The position numbers and the translations under genes are program-made. From assembly GCF_013466785.1 (NCBI RefSeq), contig NZ_CP059163.1, positions 1,488,001 through 1,552,000 of the forward strand: a stretch of 64,000 bases of DNA. Direction: 5' to 3'. The stretch comes from Nocardioides marinisabuli. Lineage in GTDB: Bacteria; Actinomycetota; Actinomycetes; Propionibacteriales; Nocardioidaceae. The notes below the pieces were generated by a model. That model was not told the DNA's origin. It did no database searches and saw only the letters and a list, made by a program, of their open reading frames with translations. This document shows, in pieces, positions 8,630 to 16,891 of this stretch (position 1 is the first letter of the stretch; each line of letters begins with the position of its first letter).

Positions 8630-8695
8630 CCGACCCGGCCCGAAATTCGCGCTGACCCGGCTCAGATCTCGCACCGACCCGGCTCATACCCGCGC
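8630..8695. repeat. three degenerate 22-bp direct repeats in a convergent gap
   Basis: Three consecutive 22-bp units (8630-8651, 8652-8673, 8674-8695) each begin with YYGACCCGGCYC followed by a variable half. The array fills the space between the stop codons of the convergent drrB-like and sugar dehydrogenase genes. A perfect 11-bp inverted repeat (GCTGACCCGGC at 8651-8661 and its complement at 8703-8713) overlaps it and could act as a terminator. Confidence 0.7.
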
Positions 8696-8697
8696 GG

Positions 8698-9879
8698 TCA
8701 GGGCCGGGTCAGCGCCAGGGCCCGGTCGTCGCCGTCGCGGACCTCGCCACGTCCGTCGGTGTTCGACGTGACCAGCAGCAGCTCGCCCGCACCGCCCGCA
8801 CCGCTCGTGGGCAGGGCCAGGACGCTGCGCAGCCTGCCCAGCTCACCGGCGAGGTGGGCCACGGGCTGCTCGACGCCCGCCTCGCCCTCATCGCCTTCAG
8901 CGCCCTCGGCGCCCGCTGCCAGGGGGATCTCCCAGAGCCGCTGACCGCGCAGGGCCGCCATCCACAGAGACCCGTCCCAGAAGGCCAGCCCCGAGGGAGA
9001 GGCGTCGGCGGTGCTCCAGACCACGACCGGGTCGGTACGACCCTCGCCGCCGCCGCTGCCCTCCACGTCGGGCCAGCCGTGGTCGGCGCCGGCCTCGACC
9101 AGGTTGAGCTCGTCGAAGGCGTTCGCCCCGAACTCCGAGGCCCACAGCCGGCCCTGCTCGTCGAAGGCGAGGCCCTGCACGTTGCGGTGCCCGTAGCTGT
9201 AGACCTCGTTGTCGAAGGGGTTGCCCGGAGCCGGCTCGCCCTCGAGCGTCAGGCGCAGCACCTTGCCGGACAGCGACCCGGTGTCCTGGGCCGACTCGGG
9301 CACGCCGTTGTCGCCGGTGCCGACGTAGAGCAGGTCGTCGGGCCCGACCACGAGCTGGCCGCCCTGGTGGTAGCCGGCGCCACCGGGGATGCCGGCGAGC
9401 AGCACCTCGGGCTCGCCGAGCCGCTGCCCGTCCCAGGGCATCGACACGATCCTGCTGGTCTCCTCGACGGTGTAGTAGGCCAGCAGGGCGGACTCGTCGG
9501 GGGTCAGCGCCAGCCCCAGCAGACCGGCCTCGCCGCCGGGCACCACGTCGGGCAGGGTCCGCAGCTCCTCGCGCTGCCCGGTGGCCGGGTCGAGCAGCAG
9601 GATCCGTCCGGTGTCGCGCTCGCTCAGCAGCACCCGGCCGTCACCGGTCGCCGCCAGGCCCCACGGGCTGGTCAGCCCGGTGGTGACCTGCCGCTGCCCC
9701 AGCGCCGCCGGGTCATCGGCCGGCAGGTCGTCGGCGGGGCCGGCGGTGCGGGTGGAGCCGCTGGGGGCGTTGGCCCGCTCACCGGGCTCGGGGTCGGCGC
9801 CGCAGGCGACCAGGACGGGCAGGGCCAGCACGGCGGCGGCGACCCGGGCGGCGCGGGGACGGCGTACGCGAGGGGTCAC
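8698..9879 (-). CDS. PQQ-dependent sugar dehydrogenase-like lipoprotein
   Basis: 393 residues, secreted and lipid-anchored: a basic N-terminus, a hydrophobic stretch and the lipobox LVAC near residue 25. The mature protein is a six-bladed propeller of the soluble glucose/sorbosone dehydrogenase family, with the conserved starts TSPWGLAATGDGRVLLSERDTG, GGEAGLLGLALTPD, YVGTGDNG and the YSYGHRNVQGLAFDEQGRLWASEFG segment. Family members oxidise aldoses using PQQ; some bind no PQQ, and I see no PQQ genes here. Divergent from the antiporter gene. Confidence 0.9.
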   Translation of the reverse strand: MTPRVRRPRAARVAAAVLALPVLVACGADPEPGERANAPSGSTRTAGPADDLPADDPAALGQRQVTTGLTSPWGLAATGDGRVLLSERDTGRILLLDPATGQREELRTLPDVVPGGEAGLLGLALTPDESALLAYYTVEETSRIVSMPWDGQRLGEPEVLLAGIPGGAGYHQGGQLVVGPDDLLYVGTGDNGVPESAQDTGSLSGKVLRLTLEGEPAPGNPFDNEVYSYGHRNVQGLAFDEQGRLWASEFGANAFDELNLVEAGADHGWPDVEGSGGGEGRTDPVVVWSTADASPSGLAFWDGSLWMAALRGQRLWEIPLAAGAEGAEGDEGEAGVEQPVAHLAGELGRLRSVLALPTSGAGGAGELLLVTSNTDGRGEVRDGDDRALALTRP

Positions 9880-9979
9880 CGCTCCAGCGTGACAGGCCGA
9901 CCTGACGACCGGGCCCACCCGCACTGGGCGCCCCGCCCGACGTGCTGGAAGGATCAGCCCTGTCGGCAGGAGGAACCCC

Positions 9980-11569
9980 ATGGACGACATGACGGCGATC
10001 CTGGTCGTGGCGCTGCTCGGCGGCATGGCTGCCGCCGTGGTGCGCCTGCCTCCGCTGCTGGGCTTCCTGGTGGCCGGCTTCGTGCTCAACATCGTCGGCG
10101 TGGAGTCGGTGCCGGCCCTCGAGACCGCCGCCGACCTCGGCGTGACGCTGCTGCTCTTCGGGGTGGGGCTCAAGATCGACCTGCGCCAGCTGGCCCAGCG
10201 CGAGGTGCTGGCCACCGCCACCGCCCACCTGGTCGGCTCGACCCTGCTCGGCGCGGGCGTGGTGGCGCTGGTCGCCGTCGGCGGCGTCGCGCTGCTCGAG
10301 GGCAGCGACTGGCGGACCTGGGTCCTGGTCGGCTTCGCGCTGTCGTTCTCCAGCACCGTCTTCGTGGTCAAGACGCTCGAGGAGCGCAGCGCCGCGCGCT
10401 CCCTGGGCGGGCGCACCGCCATCGGGGTGCTGATCGTCCAGGACCTCGCCGCCGTGGTCTACCTGGCCGCCTCGGGCGGCAAGCCGCCCAGCCCGTGGGC
10501 GGTGGTGGTGCTGCTGCTCCTGCCCGGCGCCTGGGTGCTGCGCACCGTGCTGGCCCGCATCGGGCACGACGAGCTGCGGCCGCTCTTCGGGCTGGTGCTG
10601 GCGCTGGTGCCCGGCTACGCGCTGTTCGAGGCGGTGGGGCTCAAGGGCGACCTGGGCGCCCTGGTCGTCGGGATGCTGCTGGCCGGCCGCCCTGGCGCCG
10701 AGGGGCTCGCGAAGAGCCTCTTCACGCTCAAGGACCTGCTGCTGGTCGGCTTCTTCGTCTCCATCGGCCTCGGTGCGCTGCCCGACGCCGAGCACCTCGT
10801 GGTCGCGCTCCTGCTCGTGGTCCTGCTGCTGCCGCTCAAGGCGATCGGCTTCGCGCTGCTGCTCAGCCACGCCGGCCTGCGGCGGCGTACGTCGGTGCTC
10901 ACCGGGTCGACCCTGGCCAACTTCTCGGAGTTCGGGCTGATCGTCGCCGTCGCGTCGTCCGCCGAGGTGCTGGGCGAGGAGTGGGTGGTCACCCTGGCCA
11001 CCGCGATCGCGGCCAGCTTCGTGGTCGGCACGGCCGTGGGCCGCCGACCCGAGTACCTGGTCGGGGTGCTCTCCCGGCTGGTGCCCGAGCGCGCCGAGGA
11101 CCGGCTGCACCCCGAGGACCGCCCCCTCGACGTCGGGCACGCCGAGGCGGTCGTGCTGGGCATGGGGCGCGTCGGCCGGTCGGCGTACGAGCGGCTCGAG
11201 CAGGTGCACGGCCTGGCCACGGTCGGGGTCGAGACCTCGGGGGACCGAGTCGCACGGCTGCTCGAGGAGGGCATCGACGTCATCGAGGGCGACGCCACCG
11301 ACCCGGAGTTCTACGAGCGGCTGCGCACCGGCGACGTGCGCGTCGTGCTGCTGGCGATGCCGTTCCACGGCAACAACCTCGACGCGCTGCTGCAGCTGCG
11401 CTCGAGCGGGTTCACCGGCGTCGTCGCCGTCGTCACGCAGTACGACGCCGACCTGCGGCAGGCGCGCGCCCTCGGCGCCTCGGCGGGGTTCCAGCTCTAC
11501 GACGGCGCCGGCACCGAGCTCGCCGACCGCGCGGCGCAGGCGGCCGGGCTGCGCCGTGAGGACGACTGA
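9980..11569 (+). CDS. CPA2 family cation:proton antiporter with TrkA-N domain
   Basis: 529 residues. The first 370 or so form 11-13 membrane segments of the Kef/RosB type (conserved LLLFGVGLKIDLRQL, LSFSSTVFVVKTLEE, FFVSIGLG). Residues about 385-520 are a Rossmann TrkA-N domain with the nucleotide loop GMGRVG and EGDATDPEF. Proteins of this design exchange K+ or Na+ for H+ and are gated by NAD(H) or glutathione adducts. ATG start with AGGAGG about 6 nt upstream. A nitroreductase gene follows after 33 nt. Confidence 0.93.
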   Translation: MDDMTAILVVALLGGMAAAVVRLPPLLGFLVAGFVLNIVGVESVPALETAADLGVTLLLFGVGLKIDLRQLAQREVLATATAHLVGSTLLGAGVVALVAVGGVALLEGSDWRTWVLVGFALSFSSTVFVVKTLEERSAARSLGGRTAIGVLIVQDLAAVVYLAASGGKPPSPWAVVVLLLLPGAWVLRTVLARIGHDELRPLFGLVLALVPGYALFEAVGLKGDLGALVVGMLLAGRPGAEGLAKSLFTLKDLLLVGFFVSIGLGALPDAEHLVVALLLVVLLLPLKAIGFALLLSHAGLRRRTSVLTGSTLANFSEFGLIVAVASSAEVLGEEWVVTLATAIAASFVVGTAVGRRPEYLVGVLSRLVPERAEDRLHPEDRPLDVGHAEAVVLGMGRVGRSAYERLEQVHGLATVGVETSGDRVARLLEEGIDVIEGDATDPEFYERLRTGDVRVVLLAMPFHGNNLDALLQLRSSGFTGVVAVVTQYDADLRQARALGASAGFQLYDGAGTELADRAAQAAGLRREDD

Positions 11570-11602
11570 GCCTGCTCGGCGGCGCGGCTCTGGCAGGGTG
11601 AG

Positions 11603-12265
11603 GTGGTGACCCCCGGCCAGAGAGCGAGCGTCCCCGCCCCGCAGCTGTCGCTGCCCGACGACGAGGCCCGGGCCCGGGTGGCGGCGTTCGCCGACGACCT
11701 GGTGCGCCGGCGCACGGTGCGGGACTTCTCCTCGCGCCCGGTCGCCGACGGCGTCCTCGAGGACGCGGTGCGGGCCGCGGCCAGTGCCCCGAGCGGGGCG
11801 CACGTGCAGCCGTGGCGCTTCGTGGTGGTCACCGACCCCGACGTACGCCGGCGGCTGCGCGAGGCGGCGGAGGCCGAGGAGCGGGAGTTCTACGAGCGAC
11901 GGGCCTCGGAGGAGTGGCTCGACGCGCTGGCTCCCCTCGGCACCGACGCGACCAAGCCGTTCCTGACCGACGCGGCCGCGCTGGTGGTGGTCTTCGAGGT
12001 GCACGCGGGGCCCACCTCCCCCAAGCCGTACTACGTCAAGGAGTCGGTGGGCATCGCCGTCGGCTTCCTGCTGGCCGCGCTGCACCAGGCGGGCCTGGCC
12101 ACGCTGACCCACACCCCGAGCCCGATGCGGTTCCTCGGCGAGGTGCTGGGCCGTCCACCCGAGGAGCGCGGCTTCGTGGTCGTCGCGGTGGGGCACCCGG
12201 CCGAGGACGCGCGGGTGCCGGCGCTCGAGCGCAAGCCGCTCAAGGAGGTGCTGGTGCGGGTCTGA
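11603..12265 (+). CDS. nitroreductase-family flavoprotein (BluB / iodotyrosine deiodinase-like branch)
   Basis: 220 residues with the nitroreductase fold: RRRTVRDFSSRPV at residues 33-45 and APSGAHVQPWRFVVVTD near 62-78 are the FMN-binding segments, SVGIAVGFLLAALHQAGLATLTHTPSP the dimer helix, and RPPEERGFVVVAVGHP the C-terminal signature. The sequence is closest in feel to the deiodinase-like group, which uses FMN to dehalogenate or reduce aromatic substrates. Two adjacent GTG codons (11603, 11606) compete; a CAGGGT hexamer ends 6 nt before the second. Confidence 0.88.
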   Translation: MVTPGQRASVPAPQLSLPDDEARARVAAFADDLVRRRTVRDFSSRPVADGVLEDAVRAAASAPSGAHVQPWRFVVVTDPDVRRRLREAAEAEEREFYERRASEEWLDALAPLGTDATKPFLTDAAALVVVFEVHAGPTSPKPYYVKESVGIAVGFLLAALHQAGLATLTHTPSPMRFLGEVLGRPPEERGFVVVAVGHPAEDARVPALERKPLKEVLVRV

Positions 12266-12316
12266 GGCGCGGGCCGCCTGCACGGAACTGTCGGCGGGAC
12301 CATGAACCTTCGTCGT

Positions 12317-12362
12317 GGCGGCGAGAGCTCCATCGGGTGCCCGATGAAACTCCCGCGGCGCC
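12317..12362. terminator. imperfect long hairpin between convergent genes
   Basis: Core CATCGGG-TG-CCCGATG (12331-12346) is flanked by imperfectly paired arms (GGCGGCGAGAG on the left, CTCCCGCGGCGCC on the right). It stands between the stops of the nitroreductase and relZ genes. Confidence 0.6.
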
Positions 12363-12365
12363 CGC

Positions 12366-14126
12366 TCAGCCGGTGAGCTTGGCGAGCCGGGCGCGGAGCA
12401 GGTCGACGCGGTGGGCGTTGCCGTGCAGCTCGACGTACCCCTCGGCGTACGACGCCAGGAGCGCGTCGTCGAGGCGGCGCACCGCACCGGGCGGGTAGCG
12501 GTAGTCCATGTGCTCGTTGATCTGGGTCTCGTCGACGCCCATCAGCACCTCGGAGAGCTCGCCGAGGCTGGTGATCCCGAGCTCGAGCAGCAGCCCGGAG
12601 ATCCAGGCGTAGTGGTCGGTGCGCGACCAGCCGGCGTCGGCGTACTGCCCGGCGAGGAAGGCCGCCAGCTCGCGGGGGTCCAGGCGCGGGTCGGCGTCGG
12701 GGCCGGCGGGCTCCTCGGTGCGCGGGTCGGTGGCCTGGAGCCGGTCGCGGATGGTGGCGAACTCGCGGTCGGCGAGCTCGAGCAGCCCGGCGGCGAGGGT
12801 GAAGCGGCGGTCGAAGTCGCGCGCGTGCTCCTCGGGCACCACGCCCTTGTAGCGGATGTCGTGCTCGAACTCGGCCCAGGCGTGCTGCAGGACGGTGCGG
12901 ATCTGCACCGAGGCCACCAGCCCGCGCAGCGGTGACCAGTCGGGGTCGCCCTCGCGCGCGGCGTCGAGGCCGATCACCTGGTGCCGGCTGGCGTAGCCGA
13001 AGCGGCCCTCGCTGGCGGTCTCGCGGCCCATGTCGCGGTCGTCGTGCACGACCAGCTGGTCACCGAGCAGGTCGGCGACGGTCTCGACGTCGCGCTGCAC
13101 GTAGGTGATCACCCGCACCCCGAGCTGGTCGGTGACCTCGGTGAGCGGGTCGCGGTACATCGCCCGGCCGCCCGGGCGACCGTCGACGGTGCGCGCGGCC
13201 TTGGCGGCGAAGGAGGCCACCGACTTGGTGCGCCCGGTGACCGACAGGTAGTTGATGCCGGCCTCGTCGAGGATCGACTGCACCAGGCGCACGTAGCGCT
13301 CGCCGGCGTCGCGCAGCTGCGGCAGCCGCGCCGCGTAGGCCTGGGTGGCCGCCTGCACCGGGTCGACCCGGGGGCGGGCGCGGCGCGGGCTGGGCTCGAG
13401 GTCGGCGGGCAGCGTGGGCACCACGACGTAGCCGTCCTCCCAGCCGCCGTCGGGCCCGACGTACGTCGTGGTCTCCTCGGGGTGGGTGTCGGCGAAGAGC
13501 CCGACGTAGGCGCAGACGACTGCGTCGACCTGGTCCTCCACGACCCGCAGCTCGCTCTTGCGGGTGGCGCCCTCGACCGCGTCGCGCAGCCGCGCCCACG
13601 GCTCGCCGGCGGTGACCACGACCGTCTCGAGGTAGCCCATCAGGGCCAGCAGCTCGCTGCGCAGGCTCTCGAGGTCGCGGCCGGGCTTGTGCTTGTACTT
13701 CAGGGTGCGGCCCAGGCGGAACAGCGAGACGGTCGCGGGGTGCGGGTAGACCTCGATCGCGCGGCGCTGGCGCCCCGAGCGGGGGTTGAGGTCGAGGCCG
13801 AGGCGGCCCGCCACCCGGGCCCCGCGCGGGGTCTCGGCGAACTCCGGCTTGCCGGTGTTGGCGGGGTGGGCCCCGGCGTCGAAGCGCGCGAAGTCCTTGT
13901 TCAGCGCGGCCTCGCAACCGCGGTTGCCGCTGGCGTTGCGCACGATCAGCGGCGCGTCGACCGCGACCAGGCAGGCCCCGCCCGCCACGACGCCCTCGAC
14001 CGCGGCCACCACCTCGTCGTCGCTGCGCTGCGCCGAGACGTGCACCAGCCGCGCCTCGGGGTCGAGCACCGCCACCCCCGTCGGGGCGCGCTCGCCCCAG
14101 GCGAGGTCGACGCCGACGTAGTGCAT
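12366..14126 (-). CDS. relZ: RelZ-type fusion: RNase H-like DUF429 domain + RelA/SpoT domain
   Basis: 586 residues. Residues 1 to about 240 are DUF429, an RNase H-like fold (MHYVGVDLAWGE at the start, VAVDAPL near 55-60, EDQVDAVVCAY near 197-207). Residues about 285-430 are a RelA/SpoT synthetase domain: GRTKSVASFAAKAAR (R299, K301, S305, K309), VTDQLGVRVI (D333), FGYASRH (Y378, S380, H382) and VQIRTVLQHAWAEFEH. About 150 C-terminal residues are unassigned. The architecture matches the dual RNase HII/(p)ppGpp synthetase of M. smegmatis (RelZ, MS_RHII-RSD). Oddity: the residue before VQIRT, normally the catalytic Glu of the E-x-Q-I-R-T motif, is Ser406, so (p)ppGpp synthesis may be lost or altered. 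ATG start after a GAGGCT hexamer. Confidence 0.85.
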   Translation of the reverse strand: MHYVGVDLAWGERAPTGVAVLDPEARLVHVSAQRSDDEVVAAVEGVVAGGACLVAVDAPLIVRNASGNRGCEAALNKDFARFDAGAHPANTGKPEFAETPRGARVAGRLGLDLNPRSGRQRRAIEVYPHPATVSLFRLGRTLKYKHKPGRDLESLRSELLALMGYLETVVVTAGEPWARLRDAVEGATRKSELRVVEDQVDAVVCAYVGLFADTHPEETTTYVGPDGGWEDGYVVVPTLPADLEPSPRRARPRVDPVQAATQAYAARLPQLRDAGERYVRLVQSILDEAGINYLSVTGRTKSVASFAAKAARTVDGRPGGRAMYRDPLTEVTDQLGVRVITYVQRDVETVADLLGDQLVVHDDRDMGRETASEGRFGYASRHQVIGLDAAREGDPDWSPLRGLVASVQIRTVLQHAWAEFEHDIRYKGVVPEEHARDFDRRFTLAAGLLELADREFATIRDRLQATDPRTEEPAGPDADPRLDPRELAAFLAGQYADAGWSRTDHYAWISGLLLELGITSLGELSEVLMGVDETQINEHMDYRYPPGAVRRLDDALLASYAEGYVELHGNAHRVDLLRARLAKLTG

Positions 14127-14149
14127 GCCCCCAGCCTCTCGTACGCCGC

Positions 14150-15340
14150 TCAAGCCTCGTGGATCGGCTCGGCGGGCAGCTTCTTGACCCGGCGGGTGCG
14201 CCGGCGCCGGCCCGGGATCATCGAGCGCATCTCCTCGAGCTTGCCGAAGCACAGCAGCCGGTCGCCGGCCTCGAGCACGTGGCGGCTGTGCGGGTTGGGG
14301 ATGACGCTGGTGCCGCGCTGCAGGGTGAGCGCCGAGATGTCGCGCTCGCGCAGCCCCGACTCGCCCAGCGTCTTGCCGACGAGGTCGGAGGCGGCCTGCA
14401 CGGCGATCTCGGCGACGCCGTACCCGGTCGAGACGGTCAGGCGCTGGCGCACGTCGATCTCGGGGAAGGCGACCTGGTTGTCGATGTGGTCGATGATCGA
14501 GCCCGCGATGTCGAGGTCGGTGGCGCGCTCGATGCCCTCGAGGCCCGGGGAGGAGTTGACCTCCATCACCAGCGGTCCCTCGTTGCCCTCGAGCATGTCG
14601 ACGCCGGCCACCCGCAGGCCCATGATCTGCGCGGCCCGCACCGCCGCGCGCTCGTAGTCCTCGTCGAGGGTGACGCCCTCCACGATGCCGCCGCGGTGCA
14701 CGTTGGAGCGGAACTCGTCGCCCTGCGCGACCCGCCGCATCGCCGCGACCACCCGGTCGCCGACCACCAGGGCGCGGATGTCGCGGCCCTTGCTCTCGCT
14801 GACGAAGCGCTGGATGAGCACGTTCTGGCGGGTGCTCTGCAGCGTCTCGATGATCGCCTCGGCCACCTTGAGGGTCGGGGCCAGGATCACGCCGATGCCC
14901 TGGGTGCCCTCGAGCAGCTTGATGACCACCGGCGCCCCGCCGACCCGCTCGATGGCCGCGATCACGTCGGCGCGGTCGCGCACGAACGTCGTGGCCGGCA
15001 TCCCGATGTGGTGGCGCGAGAGGATCTGGGTGGCGCGCAGCTTGTCGCGCGAGTTCGTGATCCCCCACGAGGTGTTCGGCGTGTAGACGTCCATCTGCTC
15101 GAACTGGCGCACCACCGCGGTGCCGAAGTAGGTGATCGAGTTGCCGATGCGGGGCAGGATCGCGTCGTAGTGCGAGAGCCGCTTGCCGCGGAACTGCAGG
15201 TCGGGCTCGTCGCCGGACAGGTCGATGCCGAACCGCAGCGTGTTGAGCACCTTGACCTCGTGACCCCGGTCGAGGGCGGCCGTGCGCAGGCGCTGCGTAC
15301 TGTACGACCGGGGCGCGCGGGACAGGATCGCGAGTTTCAT
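14150..15340 (-). CDS. RimK-like ATP-grasp glutamate ligase with C-terminal RCK_C (TrkA-C) domain
   Basis: 396 residues. Residues 1-95 are the pre-ATP-grasp domain, 96-290 the ATP-grasp core with Lys141, the glycine loop GTQGIG (145-150), and Mg ligands in MEVNSSPG (Glu260, Asn262). This is the RimK family, which adds Glu to protein C-termini or makes poly-Glu or related peptides. About residues 305-375 match the TrkA C-terminal/RCK_C fold (VQAASDLVGKTLGESGLR, VLEAGDRLLCFGKLEEM), absent from E. coli RimK, and suggest control by a small ligand. A basic tail follows. It is divergent from, and 24 bp from, the RimB-like and aspartoacylase-like genes, with which it forms a conserved set. The S6 encoded here lacks an acceptor tail, so the target is probably something else. 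Confidence 0.85.
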   Translation of the reverse strand: MKLAILSRAPRSYSTQRLRTAALDRGHEVKVLNTLRFGIDLSGDEPDLQFRGKRLSHYDAILPRIGNSITYFGTAVVRQFEQMDVYTPNTSWGITNSRDKLRATQILSRHHIGMPATTFVRDRADVIAAIERVGGAPVVIKLLEGTQGIGVILAPTLKVAEAIIETLQSTRQNVLIQRFVSESKGRDIRALVVGDRVVAAMRRVAQGDEFRSNVHRGGIVEGVTLDEDYERAAVRAAQIMGLRVAGVDMLEGNEGPLVMEVNSSPGLEGIERATDLDIAGSIIDHIDNQVAFPEIDVRQRLTVSTGYGVAEIAVQAASDLVGKTLGESGLRERDISALTLQRGTSVIPNPHSRHVLEAGDRLLCFGKLEEMRSMIPGRRRRTRRVKKLPAEPIHEA

Positions 15341-15364
15341 GGGTACCCAGACTGAGAGGCGACG
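15341..15364. promoter_or_regulatory. 24-bp divergent gap between rimK-like and rimB-like genes
   Basis: The whole space is 24 bp. It holds CAGACT (reads CAGTCT-like on the other strand), 8 nt from the rimK-like ATG, a possible leaderless -10, and GAGAGG 5 nt before the GTG at 15365. Both promoters must largely lie in the opposite coding regions. Confidence 0.4.
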
Positions 15365-15838
15365 GTGGAGACGGGACTTTCCTACACCCTCGCAGGGTGG
15401 CGCGAGTGGGTGAGCCTGCCCGACGCCGGCGTGGAGTGGATCAAGGCCAAGCTCGACACGGGCGCGCGGACCTCCGCCATCCACGCCTTCGACCTCGAGT
15501 CCTTCGAGCGTGACGGCGTCACGATGGTGCGCTACTCGGTGCACCCCTGGCAGGCCACCGACGACGACGCCGTGGTCGTGGAGAGCACCGTCCTGGACAC
15601 CCGCGAGGTGCGCTCGTCGTCGGGCCACGTCGAGGAGCGCTACGTCGTGCCGATGCCGATCACGCTGGTCGGGCACACCGTCACCGTGGAGATGAGCCTG
15701 AGCCGCCGCGACGAGATGGGCTTCCGGATGCTGGTGGGGCGCGAGGCGCTGCGCCAGGGCTTCGTCGTCGACCCCGGTCGCTCCTACCTCGGCCCCCGCC
15801 CGCCCGTGGCCGTGCGCCGCCGCAACCGGGGCCGCTGA
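15365..15838 (+). CDS. RimB-like retropepsin-type protease (DUF785 / Zn_protease family)
   Basis: 157 residues, a small single-domain aspartyl-protease-like fold. The active motif is DTGARTSAIHA (Asp31-Thr32-Gly33), and the second half carries MPITLVGHTVTVEMSLSRRDEM and the conserved LVGREAL. Pseudomonas RimB, of this family, trims glutamates added by RimK. GTG start, GAGAGG upstream. The stop is 1 nt from the start of the aspartoacylase-like gene. Together with the divergent RimK-like ligase it suggests a reversible amino-acid tail modification; the substrate is unknown. Confidence 0.88.
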   Translation: METGLSYTLAGWREWVSLPDAGVEWIKAKLDTGARTSAIHAFDLESFERDGVTMVRYSVHPWQATDDDAVVVESTVLDTREVRSSSGHVEERYVVPMPITLVGHTVTVEMSLSRRDEMGFRMLVGREALRQGFVVDPGRSYLGPRPPVAVRRRNRGR

Positions 15839-15839
15839 G

Positions 15840-16796
15840 ATGGCGCGCCCCTCCTTCGAGATCGGCCCGGTGCGGGTGCGCCCGGGCCGGGTGCAGTCGC
15901 TGGCGCTGCCCATCACCCGCCTGGTCACCGGCGCCGAGGTCGACCTGCCCGTGCGGGTCGTGCACGGGCGCGAGGACGGCCCGACGGTGTGGGTCGACGC
16001 CGCCATCCACGGCGACGAGGCCGTCGGCGTCGAGGTGGTGCGCCAGGTGCTGGCCGACCTCGACCCACGCACCCTGCGCGGCACCCTGATCGCGATCCCG
16101 ATCGTCAACGTGCTCGGCTTCATGACCGGCAGCCGCTACCTGCCCGACCGCCGCGACCTCAACCGCTCCTTCCCCGGCTCGGCCCGCGGCTCGCTGGCCG
16201 GGCGGATCGCGCACCTGATGATGACCGAGGTCGTCGCCAAGTGCTCGGTGGGCATCGACCTGCACACCGGCTCCGACCGGCGCACCAACCTGCCGCAGAT
16301 CCGCACCGACCTCGAGGACCCCGAGACCCGCCGCCTGGCCGAGGCCTTCGCCGCGCCGGTGATGATGCACGCCCGGCTGCGCGACGGCTCGCTGCGCCAC
16401 GCCGCCCGCGAGGAGGGCGCCAAGGTGCTGCTCTACGAGGCCGGGGAGGCCTGGCGGATGGACCCCTGGGCCATCGACGCCGGCGTGCGCGGCGTACGCC
16501 GCGTGCTCGCCGCGCTCGGGATGACCGAGCCGGTCGAGGAGGAGCCGCCCACCCCCAGCCTCGAGTCGTGGCGCAGCGGCTGGGTGCGGGCCCGGGGCAC
16601 CGGGATGCTGCACCTCGAGGCCGAGCTGGGCCAGCGCGTCGAGAAGGGCGACCGGCTCGGCGGGCTCTTCGACTCCTTCGGCAAGCGGGTGCGGCTGGTG
16701 CACGCCGACCGCGCCGGCATCGTGGTGGGCCGCACCGAGGCGCCCCTAGTGAACTCCGGCGACGCCGTGGTCCACCTCGCGGAGGTCGAGGACTGA
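15840..16796 (+). CDS. succinylglutamate desuccinylase / aspartoacylase-family zinc hydrolase
   Basis: 318 residues, M14-like AstE/AspA family. Zinc ligands are His57 and Glu60 in AIHGDEAVG and a His near 142 in DLHTGSD; PIVNVLGFMTGSRYLPDRRDLNRSFPG is the family's substrate-side segment. The C-terminal 80 residues form the barrel-sandwich domain. It starts 1 nt after the RimB-like stop. Members next to rimK and rimB (RimA-like role is a guess) may remove acyl or amino-acid caps from the ligase product. Confidence 0.9.
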   Translation: MARPSFEIGPVRVRPGRVQSLALPITRLVTGAEVDLPVRVVHGREDGPTVWVDAAIHGDEAVGVEVVRQVLADLDPRTLRGTLIAIPIVNVLGFMTGSRYLPDRRDLNRSFPGSARGSLAGRIAHLMMTEVVAKCSVGIDLHTGSDRRTNLPQIRTDLEDPETRRLAEAFAAPVMMHARLRDGSLRHAAREEGAKVLLYEAGEAWRMDPWAIDAGVRGVRRVLAALGMTEPVEEEPPTPSLESWRSGWVRARGTGMLHLEAELGQRVEKGDRLGGLFDSFGKRVRLVHADRAGIVVGRTEAPLVNSGDAVVHLAEVED

Positions 16797-16891
16797 CCTC
16801 CCGGGTGGGCCACGACTGACCGATCGGCGGAGGCGCCGCCGCGCGGGGCCGGGTGAGACTGCGAGTCCCCCCACCCCCCTGGAGAACCTCC

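Noticed and set aside
8630-8695. CRISPR array
   Set aside because: Units abut without unique spacers, are degenerate and only three, and no cas genes are near.
12366-14126. Toxin-antitoxin toxSAS locus
   Set aside because: No small antitoxin gene adjoins it; the domain order fits the housekeeping-type RelZ fusion.
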